The notes under the pieces: generated by a model
Databases searched by the model: none
The model's input: only the letters and a program-made list of their open reading frames with translations
Told to the model about the DNA's origin: nothing
Position numbers and translations under genes: made by a program
From: JAXDMU01 sp963762435
GTDB taxonomy: Bacteria > Pseudomonadota > Alphaproteobacteria > ATCC43930 > CGMCC-115725
Direction of reading: 5' to 3'
Assembly (NCBI GenBank): GCA_963762435.1
Contig: CAVXLN010000040.1
Span: 124,001-188,000, forward strand
DNA: 64,000 nt
Shown: one piece after another, positions 18,078 through 28,821 of the stretch
How positions within the stretch are numbered: the stretch's first letter is position 1
Layout of the letters: the number at the start of each line of letters is the position of its first letter

Positions 18078-18817
18078 TCGAGCCAGTTCGAAATTCGCTG
18101 CATTACTGAAAAAGGTACCATTCCGGAGTTAACGGAAATCTCAAGCCAGGGGCGCACGTCGGTTAAAAATTCGATCGAGAGCGACCCCGTTTCCGGTCCG
18201 GCGGTCAAAGGTACTAACGGTCCATGGGACCGTAATCGTTCCGTTATGAGCATCAGCGTACGCGGGTGATATTTTAAAATCAACGCGCTTAGTTCCAGCG
18301 CGGTCAGCTGGCGCAGCATGTGCTCGGTCAGCGGAAAGCCCAGCACTTCGAGCGGCGGCTCAGCATCCGGTGCTACACCCAGCCCGGCCAGATATTCGGG
18401 GCCGGACACGACCGGATCCCACAGCACCAGCGCGTCCACCGCGCGGCACCGGCGGGCGCTGACGGCGGCCGCGATGGTGCCGCCCAGCCGCATGCCGATC
18501 AGCGTGACCTTGGCGAGGCCGGTGATCTCGGCCAGCTCCTCGATCGCGGTTTCGAGGTCGGATTCCCAGCCCTGGAGATCGGCGTCGGTCGGCTCACCGC
18601 CTGAATCGCCAGTGCCGTAGAAATCGAACCGCAAGGTGTGGAAGCCGGCGCCGCCGAGCTTCAGCGCCAGCTGGCGCAGCGTGCGATGCGCATAGAGATA
18701 CTCGGCCCCCCAGGGATAGCACAGGATCGCGGCGCGCTTGCCGGCCGCACCCGCGGCGGGCGGCTCGTAGATGCCGAAAAGCCGCCGCTCGGCCGTCCCG
18801 AAATAGAACGGGTTCAT
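18074..18817 (-). CDS. Alpha/beta hydrolase-fold protein lacking the nucleophile Ser
   Basis: The 247-residue product resembles alpha/beta hydrolases (LCYPWGAEYLYAHRTLRQLA; FDFYGTGDSGGEP), but the nucleophile elbow reads GMRLGG, with Arg where Ser, Cys or Asp is expected. This resembles the exosortase-A-associated hydrolase type with a GLRLG elbow. It may be non-catalytic or use another residue. It begins by ATGA overlap with the NRPS stop (18817/18814) and ends by ATGA overlap with the second hydrolase, so all three are translated as one coupled set. A role in NRPS product release or as partner of the second hydrolase is inferred from context only. Confidence 0.75.
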   Translation of the reverse strand: MNPFYFGTAERRLFGIYEPPAAGAAGKRAAILCYPWGAEYLYAHRTLRQLALKLGGAGFHTLRFDFYGTGDSGGEPTDADLQGWESDLETAIEELAEITGLAKVTLIGMRLGGTIAAAVSARRCRAVDALVLWDPVVSGPEYLAGLGVAPDAEPPLEVLGFPLTEHMLRQLTALELSALILKYHPRTLMLITERLRSHGPLVPLTAGPETGSLSIEFLTDVRPWLEISVNSGMVPFSVMQRISNWLE

Positions 18818-21800
18818 CCTTCACCGATCCCGGGCTCGGCGGTCTCGCGCGCGACCAGCCGCGCCACCTGGCGCAGAGTGTTGAAGAAGAGCGCCCGCGG
18901 GTCCATGCGATATCCGGTTTCCTTCTCGACGGCCTGAGCGACGCGCAAGGACAGGAGCGAGTGCCCGCCCAGCTCGAAAAAGTTATCCTCGGCGCTGACC
19001 GCGTCAACCGCCAGGATCGAGCGCCAGATCTCGGCCATCTTCTGCTCGAGGCCGGGTGCGGGCGGCTCATGCTCGAGTGCGGCCCGGCGCGTGGCCTTGA
19101 ACGGGTCGGGCAGCGCGTTCCGGTCGATCTTGCCGTTCGGGGTCAACGGCATCGAGTCGAGTGAGACGACTACCGAGGGGATCATGAAATCGGGCAGCTG
19201 CCGGCGCAGCTGGCGGCGGAGATCGCTCGCGGTCAGCTCTTCGCCGTCGCGATAGACGATATAAGCCACGAGCCGGAGGTCGCCGGGCTGCGCCTCGCCC
19301 GCGGTGACGACCGCCTGGAGCACCGCCTCATTGCCGGCAAGGGCCGCCTCGACCTCGCCAAGCTCGATGCGGAAGCCGCGGATCTTCACCTGATGATCGA
19401 GCCGGCCGAGATGATAGAGCTTGCCGTCCGCCCCCCAGCGCCCGAGATCGCCGGTCCGATAGAGGCGGGCGCCCGGCCGGTCGGAGAAACGGTCGGGCAT
19501 GAAGCGCTCGGCCGTGAGCGCGGGGCGGCGATGATAACCCTTGGCGACGCCCAAGCCGCCGATATGGATCTCGCCGGGGATGCCGATCGGCATCGTCTCG
19601 CCGGCCGGGTCGAGGATATGGATCGCGGTATTGGCGATCGGCCGGCCGATGCTGATCGCAGCACCGTCGCGCGCGACCCGATCGACCGCCGACCAGACCG
19701 TGGTCTCGGTCGGGCCGTAGAGATTCCACAGCTCGCCCGTGCGGTCGAGGATCGCGTCGGCGAGATCGCGCGGCAGCGGCTCGCCGCCGCAGAGGGCCCG
19801 GAAGCCGGGGCCGCCGCGCCAGCCGGCCTCGATCAGCAGGCGCCAGGTGGCCGGCGTCGCCTGCAACATCGTGGCACCGCTGGTTTCGAGCAGGAGGGCG
19901 AGGGCGGCGCCGTCGGTCGCCGTCTCGCGCGGCACCAGCTCGATGCGGGCCCCCATCAAGAGCGGCAGATAGAGCTCCAGCACGGCGATATCGAAGGAGA
20001 TGGTGGTGACGGCGGCGATGGTGTCGGAGGCCGAGAGCCCCGGCCGCTGCCGCATCGACCAGAGGAAGTTCATCACCGCGCCATGCGAAACGGCGACGCC
20101 CTTCGGCCGCCCGGTCGAGCCCGACGTGTAGATGACATAGGCGGTATCGGCGGGTTCGGCGCCGCCCGCTGGGTTATCGGCTGATCGGGCCTCGGCCAGG
20201 CGGTCGAGATCGAGGATGGCGACACCGTCCGGGACCGCGATCCGGCCGGCGATATCGTCATTCGTCACCAGCACCCCGGCACCGCTGTCGGCCAGCATGT
20301 AGGCGAGGCGCTCGGCCGGAAAGCCGGGATCGAGCGGGACATAGGCGCCGCCCGACTTCTGGATGCCGATGAGGGCGGCAATCAGCGCCGGCGAGCGCGC
20401 GGCCGCGAGCCCGACCAGGCTGCCGGGACCGACGCCGAGGCTGCTGAGTGCCAGCGCTACCGCATTCGCCCGCGCATTGAGCTCGCCATAGCTTGTGACG
20501 CTGCCTTCGAAGGAGATCGCGGGCGCTTCCGGCGTCGCCGCGGCCTGCGCCTCGAACAGCCGGGCGAAGATCCGGTCGTCGGGATAGGGGGCGGCAGTCT
20601 CGTTCCAGCGCTGCAGCAGCACCTGCTCCGCCGCCGGCAGCAGGGGCAGCATGCCGAGCGTCGTTTCGGGGGCGGCGATCGCCGCTTCGAGCAGCGTCAG
20701 GTAATGCCCCAGCGCGCGCTCGATCGTGGCGCGGTCGAACAAATCCGTATTGTATTCGAGGCTGATGCGCCGCGTGACCTCGCTGTCGATCGACAGGCTC
20801 AGCTCGAATTGCGCGCCGCCGCGGTCGAGCGGCATCGGCTCCCAGGTGACGCCGTCGAGTGCCAACCCATGCGTGGGGGCGTTGGCGACATTGAATAGCA
20901 CCTGCGCCAGCGGGGCGCGGTTGGCGTCGCGGCGCTGTCCGATCTCCTGGACCAAGCGGTCGAACGGAGACGTCCTGATGCGCGAAGGCGTCGAGGGCGG
21001 TCGCGCGCACGCGCAGCAGCAGCTCGCGGAAGCTGGGCTTGCCGGCAACGTCGATGCGCAGCACCAGCGTGTTGACGAAGGTGCCGACCAGGCTCTCGGC
21101 GGCACTCTGCGTCCGGTTCGCGACCGGGACGCCGATCGGAATGTCGGTTTGGCCGGTCAGACGATGCAGCAGGCCGGCGAAGGCGGCCAGCATGATCATG
21201 AAGAAGGTCGAGCCCGCCTCGTGGCCGAGCCGGGCCAGCCCGTCGAGCAGCGCGTCGGAGACCAGCGCCTCGCAAAAGGCGCCGTGCAGGCTCCGGAGCA
21301 GCGGGCGCGGCCGGTCGGTCGGCAGGTCGAGCACCGGCAGGTCGGCCAGCTGCGTGCGCCAATAGGCGATCTGCCGCTCGAACTCCGGCGCGTTCGCGGC
21401 GTCACGCTGCCAGATCGCATAATCGCGATAGCGTATCGCGAGCGGCGCCAGTGTCGACGGCGCGTCCCGGTGCATGCCGTTATAGAGCTGCGCCAGCTCG
21501 CGCCCGAGCACGCCCATCGACCATTGGTCGCCGGCGATATGGTGCAGCACCATGGCCAGCAGATACGCCTCCGGCCCGGTGCGGTAGAGTGCGGCGCGGA
21601 TCACCGGGCCTTGGGCCAGGTCGAACGGCCGCTTCGCCTCGATCTCGGCCGCGCGGATCGCGCCACTTTCGCCTTGGGCTTGGCAATCCACAAAGGCGAG
21701 CGCCGGGCCGGTCCAGGGCCTGACCTCCTGCACCGGCCGGTCATCGACAAGGCGGATCGTGGTCCGCAGAATCTCGTGCCGCTCGATCAGTATCTTGAGC

Positions 21801-24800
21801 GCGCGGGCAAGCGCGTCTGGCGCCAGCGGGCCGATGATCCTGACCGCAAAGGCCATGTTGTAGGCGGTGTTCTCCGGGTCGAGCGACTGGATCAGCCACA
21901 TCCGTTCCTGCGAATAGGAGAGCGGCACCGGCCCGCGATGCGCCGAGGCGGTGATCGGCGGGACGCGCGGCCTGTATTGGCGCGCCGCCACGGCCTGGTC
22001 GATCTCGGACGCGAGGGCGGCGAGCACGCGTGCCTGGAACAGGGTCTTGAGCGGCAGCTCGAGCCCGAACCGGTCGCGCAGCTGCGAGACGACCTGGAGC
22101 GCCATCAGGGAATGGCCGCCAAGCTCGAAGAAATCGTCGGTCCGGCCGATCCGTTCGGTCCGCAGCACGCGGCTCCAGATCTCGGCGAGGGCGATCTCGA
22201 TGGGGCCTTCAGGCGGCGCGTATTCATGGGCCCGGCGTGCCTCGGCGGCGCGGTCGGGGGCGGGGAGTGCTGCGCGGTCGAGCTTGCCGTTTTGTGTCAC
22301 CGGCAGCCGGTCGAGCGTCACGAATGCCAACGGGATCATATGTTCCGGCAGCTTGTCGGCGAGCTGGCGCCGCAGCAGCACGGGATCGGGCCGGATGCCG
22401 GGCGTGGGCACGAGATAGGCCGTGAGATATTTGCCGCCCGGCCCATCCTCCCGCGCGATCACCGCGGCCTGGGCAATGCCGGGCTCGGATGTGAGGGCCG
22501 CCTCGATCTCGCCCGGCTCGATGCGGAAGCCGCGGATCTTCACTTGGCAGTCGGCGCGGCCGAGATAATCGAGCTGCCCATCGGCACGCCAGTATGCCAG
22601 ATCGCCCGTGCGGTACATGCGGCTGCCGGGCGGGCCGTACGGGTCGGCGACGAAACGCTCGGCCGTGAGGCCCGGCCGGTCGAGATAGCCGCGAGCGAGG
22701 CCGGCGCCGGCGATATAGAGCTCGCCCGAGACGCCCATCGGCACCGGCTCGAGCCCGGCATCGAGGAGATAGACGCGGCTGCCGGCGATCGGGCTGCCGA
22801 TCGGGGCAGGACCGCCCGAGAGCGGCGCGCTCATCGTGGCGCAAACGGTGGTCTCGGTCGGGCCATAAGCGTTGATCAGGCGCCGGCCCTGGGACCAGGC
22901 CTCGGCCAGTGCCGGTGGGCAGGCCTCGCCGCCGACGATGAGAGTTGCGAGCGGCAGGTCATGGCCCGGCTCGAGTGTCGCCAGCACGGTCGGCGACAGC
23001 AGCGCGTGGCTGATGCGCTGCTCGACAAGGGTGGTCCGGAGCGCCGGCCCGCTCAAGGCATCGGGCGGGAGCAGCACCAGGCCGGCGCCGCTCGCGAGCG
23101 CCATCACGATTTCCCAGAGCGAGGCGTCGAAATTGAGCGAGGCGAATTGCAGCACGCGCGCCCGGGGCGAGAGGCCGAGCCGATCGGTCTGGGCCTCGGC
23201 AAGTGCTGCGATGCCGCGATGGGTGGCGACCACGCCCTTGGGCGTGCCGGTCGAGCCCGATGTGTAGATCACATAGGCGGGATGATCGACCTGGAGCGGC
23301 GTCCGGCGATCGAGATCGGTCGGGTTGTGCTCCGGCAATGCCTCCGCCTCGGCCTCCGCGATGACGAGGTGCCGCGGCTCTTGCGGCAGGGACGAATCGA
23401 CCTCGGTCAGGATAAGGGCGGGCCGCGCATCCTTGAGCATGAAGGCGAGGCGGGCCGCCGGATAGGCCGGATCGAGCGGCAGATAGGCGCCGCCGGCCTT
23501 GAGGATGGCGAGGAGGGCCACCACCATCGCGGGCGACCGCTCGGCCGACAGCCCGACCAGGCTCTCTGGGCCGATCCCTTCCCGGATCAGCCGATGCGCC
23601 AGCCGATTGGCGCGCCGGTTGAGCGCGTCGTAGGTCAGCTGCTCCTGGCCGGAGACGAGCGCCACGGCGTCGGGTGCCGCGGCAGCGTGCGCCTCGAACA
23701 AGGCAGGGAAGGGTTTCGGCAATGCTATCGGGCCGCCGGCCGCGAGGCTCGACAGGACGCGCTCGCGCTCTTCCGCCGACAGCATGCCGAGGCTGCGCAT
23801 TGGTGTGCCGGGGGCCGTCTCGAGGGCGGCCACGATCGAGTCCAGCGCGGCTTGCATGAAGCCGCAGATGCGGGTTGGCTCGATCCGGTCGGCGATCTGG
23901 GCTGTGAGCTCGAAGCCCGTGCCGGTCTCGTCGACCGAGAGCGTCAGCGGATAGTTCGAGCGCTCTTCCGCCCGCAGCAGCCGCGCGCCCGGCAGCTGCA
24001 GCGCTGTTTCGGCCGCGACCGGCGTGTAGCGGTAATTGAGGAGGGCGGTGAAGAGCGGCGCGCCGGCGGGCAGCGCGCTGCAGCTCTGCGCCAGCGCCAG
24101 CGAGGCGTGCTCGTGACGCAGCAGCTGGGCCAACCGGTCCTGCGTCTCGCGCAGCGCCTGGACGACCGAAGCGCCCTTGACGCCGACGCGCAGCGGCAGC
24201 GTGTTGATGAACAGGCCGAAAGCGCGATCGGCACCGATGCCGCCCTGGAAACGGCCGAACAGCACCGTGCCGAACACGACATCCTCGCGGCCGCTGAGCC
24301 GGGCCAGCACCAGCGCCCAGGCGAGATGGAACAGGCTCGCCGCCGTAACGCGGTGGTGCCGCACGGTACGGCGCAGGCGCTCGGCGAGGCCGGGATCGAG
24401 CTGGAAGCGCGCCTCGGCAATCGACGAGCCGTCGCCGCGCACATCGGCGAGGCCGAAGGGTGCCGTCGGCTCGTCGATATCGCCCAGCATCGCGCGGAAG
24501 AACGCCTCCTGCTCCGCGCGATCGGCGCCGAGCCGGGCCTCCGCCACGAAATTCCGGAACGGGATGGGCGGCGGCAGGCTGTCCGCCGTGCCGGTGAGGA
24601 GTGTTCGCACCTCGGCAAGGATCAGCTCGAGTGTGGTGTGATCGGTCGCCAGATGGTGGCTCAGCAGCATGAGCAGCCAGCGATCCTCGACGGGATCCCG
24701 GGCGATGGCGGCGCGGACCAACGGCGCCTGGCGGATATCGATGCGGGCATGCTCGAACCGGCGCCATAGGGCAGCGGCGGGATCACCGCCCGCAAGCGTC

Positions 24801-27800
24801 ACCTCCTCGATCGGCAAGGGCGCCTTGCGCCAGACGACCTGCACCGGCTCCGGCAAGCCTTCCCACAGGATCGCGGTGCGCAGCACATCGTGCCGGTCCA
24901 CCACCATCTGCAATGCTGAGAGGAAGCCGTCCAGCCCGGTGCTGTTGTCGAACGCGATCAGCGAGCGCAGCAGATAGGGGTCGTCTTCGCTCGTCATCAG
25001 ATGATGGACGAGAATGCCTTCCTGCAGCGGCGCCAGCGGATAGACGTCCTGGAGATTCGCCTCACCGCCCGGCACGGTGGCGGCGATCAGGTCGATCTCG
25101 GCTCGACCGAGTGCTGCCAGCGGCGGTAGCTCTGGCGTGATGCGGGGGCCGGCCGGATCGATGCTTGCCGCAAGGTCGGCCAGGACCGGCTGCAGGAACA
25201 CGGCGCGCGCCTCGGCACGCCAGTGCCGTTCCTCGAGCCGCTGGATCAGCGTCACGGCCAGCAGCGAATTGCCGCCAAGCTCGAAGAAATTATCGTGCCG
25301 GCCGATCCGGTCGAGCGCGAGCAGCTCGGCCCAGATCTCGGCGAGGGCGGTTTCGACCGGGCCTTCAGGCGGCGCGTACGCATTGGCTCGGCGTGCCTCG
25401 GCGGCGCGGTCGGGGGCGGGGAGTGCTGCGCGGTCGAGCTTGCCGTTTTGTGTCACCGGCAGCCGGTCGAGCGTCACGAATGCCAACGGGATCATATGTT
25501 CCGGCAGCTTGTCGGCGAGCTGGCGCCTCAGCAGCACGGGATCGGGCCGGATGCCGGGTACCGGAACGAGATAAGCCGCGAGATACTTGCCGCCCGGCCG
25601 ATCCTCTCGTGCGATCACGGCGGCCTGGGCGATGCCGGGCTCGGATGTGAGGGCCGCCTCGATCTCGCCCGGCTCGATGCGGAAGCCGCGGATCTTCACT
25701 TGGCAGTCGGCGCGGCCGAGATAATCGAGCTGCCCATCGGCGCGCCAGTATGCCAGGTCGCCGGTGCGATACATGCGGCTGCCGGGCGGGCCGTAAGGAT
25801 CGGCGACGAAGCGCTCGGAAGTGGGGCCCGGTCGGCCGAGATAGCCCCGCGCCAGACTGGCGCCGGCGATATAGAGCTCGCCCGAGACGCCCATCGGCAC
25901 CGGCTCGAGCCCGGCATCGAGGAGATAGACGCGGCTGCCGGCGATCGGGCTGCCGATCGGGGCGGGGCCGCCCGAAAGTGGCGCGCTCATCGTGGCGCAG
26001 ACCGTTGTCTCGGTCGGTCCGTAGGCGTTGATCAGGCGCCGGCCCTGGGACCAGGCCTCGGCGAGCGCCGGCGGACAAGCTTCGCCGGCGACGACGAGAG
26101 TTGCGAGCGGCAGCGGTGCGATCGGAAGGGTGGCCAGCACGGCCGGCGGCAAGGTCGCATGCGTGATGCGCTCATCGGCCAGGACCGCGGCCAGCGCCGG
26201 CCCGCTCAAGCTCTCGGGCGGCGGCAGTACCAAGACTGCGCCATTGGCGAGCGCCATCACCATTTCCCAGAACGAAGCGTCGAAATTGAGCGAGGCGAAT
26301 TGCAGCACGCGCGCCTCGGCCGTGACGCCGAGATGCCGGGCCTGGGCCTCGGCGAGGGCGGCAATGCCGGCATGGGTTACGACCACGCCTTTGGGCGTGC
26401 CGGTCGAGCCCGAGGTGTAGATCACATAGGCCGGATGGTCGACCTGGAGCGGCGTCCGGCGATCGAGATCGGTCGGGTCGTGCTCCGGCGATGCTTCCGC
26501 CTCGGCCTCGGTCAGGATCAGGGATGGCTTCGCATCCTGGAGCATGAAGGCGAGGCGAGCCGCCGGATAGCTCGGGTCCAGTGGCAGATAGGCGGCACCC
26601 GCCTTGAGGATGGCGAGCAGCGCCACGATCATCGCGGGCGACCGTTCGACCGAAAGCCCGACCAGGCTCTCGGGTCCGATGCCCGCGCGGATCAGCCGAT
26701 GCGCCAGCCGATTGGCGCGGCGGTTGAGTGCTGCATAGGTCAGCTGCTCCCGGCCGAAGACGAGCGCCAAGGCGTCCGGCGCGGTAGCGGCCTGCGTCTC
26801 GAACAGCGCCGGGAAGGGCCGAGGCGTCACGCTTGGTCCAGGTGGAGTCGATAGATTGAGGATCTTGGCGCGCTCTGCCGCCGAGAGCAGCTCCAGCCGA
26901 TGGAGCGGCTGGTCGGGCCGGTCGGCCGCAGCGGCCAGCTCGTCGATCAGCCGCAGGAAGCGCTGTCGATGCGCCGCGAGCGCCGGTTCGTCGTAATGGC
27001 GCTCATTCGCGTTGAAATCGAGCCGGAGGTCGGCGCCGGGGGCGCCTACCTGCATCGCGATCATGAAGTCTTCGATGCGCGCCATCGCGAGGTCGTGCTT
27101 GCGGATCGCGACACCGGCGAAATCGAAATCCTCATCGACCGGCTTGAAATTCACCAGCGTGCCGTAAAGCGCCGGCTGATCTGGCGTGAGGCCGAGATCC
27201 TGGCGCAGCTCGCCGGCCCAATAGCGCTGATGGCGGAGCGCGTCGCGGACACGCCGGCCGACCTGCTGGAGGAGCTCGCCGATCGATCCGCCCGGGTCGA
27301 TCGACAGGCGCAGCGGCACGATATTGGCGGCGAGGCCGGTGACACGGCGCATCCTGGGATTGGTCCGGCCGGCCACCGGCATGCCCAGGATGACATCGAA
27401 GGCGCCGGTCATTCGTGCCTGATAGATCGCCACGGCGGCCATGATGACGGCGGACAGAGGAGCGCCATGGGCGGCACCCAGGCGCTCGAGCCGTTCCACC
27501 GTGGTGCCGGGCACGCTCGTCTCGCTCCTGAGCATGGTGCCGGGCCAGTGCGGCGGCTGGCCGGAAAGGGTCGCGGGCTCGGGCCGGTCCGCGAGCTGCC
27601 GGCACCAATAGTCCCGATCGCGCGCATGCCGCTCTGCGCGATGATAGGCCTCGTCCTCCGCCAGAAGCTCGCGCATGGACAGAGAGTCCGGCGGCGGCGG
27701 GTCCTGGCGCGCGACCAGGGCGCCATAGATCTCGCCGAGCCGCCGGACGAACAGCGACGAGCCGACCAGATCGGTGATCAGATGATGATTGACGCCATAG

Positions 27801-28237
27801 TGGAAAAACCGGTCGGGAGCGAGTTTGAGGAGCGCATAGCGGAACAGGGGGCCGTTCGTGAAATCGAACGCCTGCGCCCGGTCTCGACGCATCCAGTCCA
27901 TCGCCGCGTCGCGCGGATCTTCAGCATCGCTGAAATCGAGCAGAGGAATCTCGAAATCGTCGACGATGCGGAAATATTGCCGGGGCCCGTCCCTGGTCTT
28001 CACAAATCTCAGATGCTGGGCATCATTCTCGCCGATCGTCTGCCGGAGCGCTTGCTCGAGCAAAATGACGTCGACCGTGCCGAAATACTCGACGCACAGG
28101 CAAGCCGTGAGAAAGTCGCTGGCGGGATCGAGGATTTGCCCGATCCAGATGTCGCGTTGCGCAATCGTCAGCGGATAAAGTATCGGTCCCGCGGCGTCTG
28201 ACAAATCTGGCCTCTGTGTCCTTTGCGAGCGGTGCAT
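18814..28237 (-). CDS. Three-module non-ribosomal peptide synthetase (C-A-T)x3, one frameshift near 20968
   Basis: This is a cytosolic assembly-line enzyme that activates amino acids as adenylates, loads them on phosphopantetheine arms and joins them. Domain order is C1-A1-T1-C2-A2-T2-C3-A3-T3 with no epimerase or thioesterase domain. The frame breaks once inside C3: a single extra base at about 20968 turns AHQDVPFDRLVQEIG into AHQDVSVRPL. Removing it gives 9423 nt, exactly 3141 codons. Carrier sites are LGGNSLL (T1) and LGGHSL (T2, T3). The accessory genes needed, MbtH and a Sfp-type PPTase, lie just upstream on the same strand, and two hydrolase genes are coupled downstream. As read, the product would stop early in module 3; whether the break is real is unknown. 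The start ATG at 28237 has a weak ribosome site. Confidence 0.93.
18870..21965 (-). other. NRPS module 3: C3-A3-T3, glycine-type pocket
   Basis: C3 is LCL-like (PLSYSQERMWLIQSLDP, active site HHIAGDQ) and contains the frameshift. A3 pocket residues read D-I-L-Q-L-G-L-V-W-K (FDIAVLE, MLQATPATW, LCGGEPLP, NLYGPTETTVW), almost the known glycine code DILQLGLIWK. T3 is FFELGGHSLLSL. The protein ends about 16 residues after T3, with no release domain. Confidence 0.7.
22010..25065 (-). other. NRPS module 2: C2 (dual E/C-like)-A2-T2
   Basis: C2 starts DVYPLAPLQEGILVHHLM followed by TSEDDPY. The early HH-x4-(x)D motif marks dual epimerisation/condensation domains, so residue 1 may be converted to the D form before coupling. 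Its second His motif is HHLATDH. A2 pocket residues, read by alignment to A1, are D-A-W-L-I-G-A-V-C-K, a hydrophobic pocket (Leu/Ile-like guess, low certainty). T2 is FFELGGHSLMAL. Confidence 0.6.
22217..22920. repeat. NRPS A-domain repeat, copy in module 2
   Basis: This is about 700 nt that aligns without gaps to 25373-26076 (offset 3156) and contains fully identical runs of over 100 nt. It spans the second half of the A domain to the A-T linker. The neighbouring pocket-forming part of the A domain is far more diverged, which points to recent duplication or gene conversion. Confidence 0.85.
25230..28190 (-). other. NRPS module 1: C1-A1-T1
   Basis: C1 (residues about 16-460) opens with YPLTIAQRDIW and has active-site HHLITDL instead of HHxxxDG. 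A condensation domain on the first module suggests a starter type that N-acylates the first residue. A1 (about 480-940) has FDASFWE, TLPPAV, LVVAGE, NAYGPTETTVC, which I read as pocket residues D-A-W-T-V-A-A-V-C-K, close to known phenylalanine codes. T1 carries LGGNSLL, with Asn in place of the usual His before the phosphopantetheine Ser. Confidence 0.7.
25373..26076. repeat. NRPS A-domain repeat, copy in module 1
   Basis: Partner of 22217-22920; see that entry. The two copies encode almost the same protein from GGPAPIGSPIAGSRVYLL through LPVTQNGKLDRAALPAP. Confidence 0.85.
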
Positions 28238-28320
28238 CGTTCCAGTGACAGCGCCGGCCTAACGGCCCGGCTCCCTGTCGGAAGATTGCCGGTCAATCCG
28301 GCACTTACACGCCCGCACCT

Positions 28321-28341
28321 AAAAAAAGCCCGAATCCGAGC
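28321..28341 (-). terminator. Candidate intrinsic terminator or attenuator before the NRPS
   Basis: On the minus strand GCTCG-GATT-CGGGC (5-bp stem with one G-T pair) is followed by seven T. It lies 84 nt before the NRPS start and 196 nt after the MbtH stop. Two more small stems follow toward the NRPS (TGCCGG/CCGGCA at 28287-28303 and a GCCGG/CCGGC pair near 28251-28270). The 299-nt gap between mbtH and the NRPS (28238-28536) otherwise shows AT-rich patches near 28340-28380 and 28480-28500 but no promoter I can name. Confidence 0.45.
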
Positions 28342-28536
28342 ACTCCTTCAATAAATCCACTATGCCATAATTTGGCCCCGGCTGTCTGCGCCTGTCGAGA
28401 ACAACCGCGCGCCGGATCCATTCCAAGTTCGAAAATCAGGCGCGCGATCACGCCAAACAGAGAAAGTGGCGTCAGATTCTTTCTATTTATATGCGAAACA
28501 TCCGAAGGGCGGTGGAGGCGCGGCCAAGACTAGATA

Positions 28537-28767
28537 TCAATCGGTGCCGCCTTGGCTCGAACCGCCCGGCAACTCGATCACGGATTTCGGCCGCATGTCG
28601 GTCCAGTGAGCCTCGATCCAATCGAGGCATTCCTGCCGGCGCCCGGTCGGGCCGACGGCGGACCAGCCGGCGGGAATCTCGCGAAAAGCCGGCCAGAGCG
28701 AGTGCTGGCCTTCGTCATTGACCAGGACCCGGTAGTCGATCTCGTCGTTTTCGAAAGGATTCGCCAC
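28537..28767 (-). CDS. MbtH-like protein
   Basis: MbtH-like proteins bind NRPS adenylation domains and are often needed for their folding or activity. The 76-residue product shows the family features: NPFENDEIDYRVLVNDEGQH, then SLWPAF, PAGWSAVGP and a C-terminal WTDMRPKS. The start is set at GTG 28767 because GGAGAG lies 7 nt upstream and the family usually begins directly with M-x-NPFEN; an earlier GTG at 28773 is too close to that site. It sits between the PPTase and the NRPS on the same strand. Confidence 0.93.
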   Translation of the reverse strand: MANPFENDEIDYRVLVNDEGQHSLWPAFREIPAGWSAVGPTGRRQECLDWIEAHWTDMRPKSVIELPGGSSQGGTD

Positions 28768-28821
28768 TGGCACTCTCCGGTTAGGTCCGGTTCGGGACGA
28801 TGGGAAGGTGTTGGCCTTACG

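Noticed and set aside
20726..24769. A 1347-codon open frame on the plus strand across the NRPS
   Set aside because: It is antisense to recognisable NRPS domains, and its product is Arg/Gly/Asp/His-rich with no motif. Long antisense frames are expected in GC-rich coding DNA.
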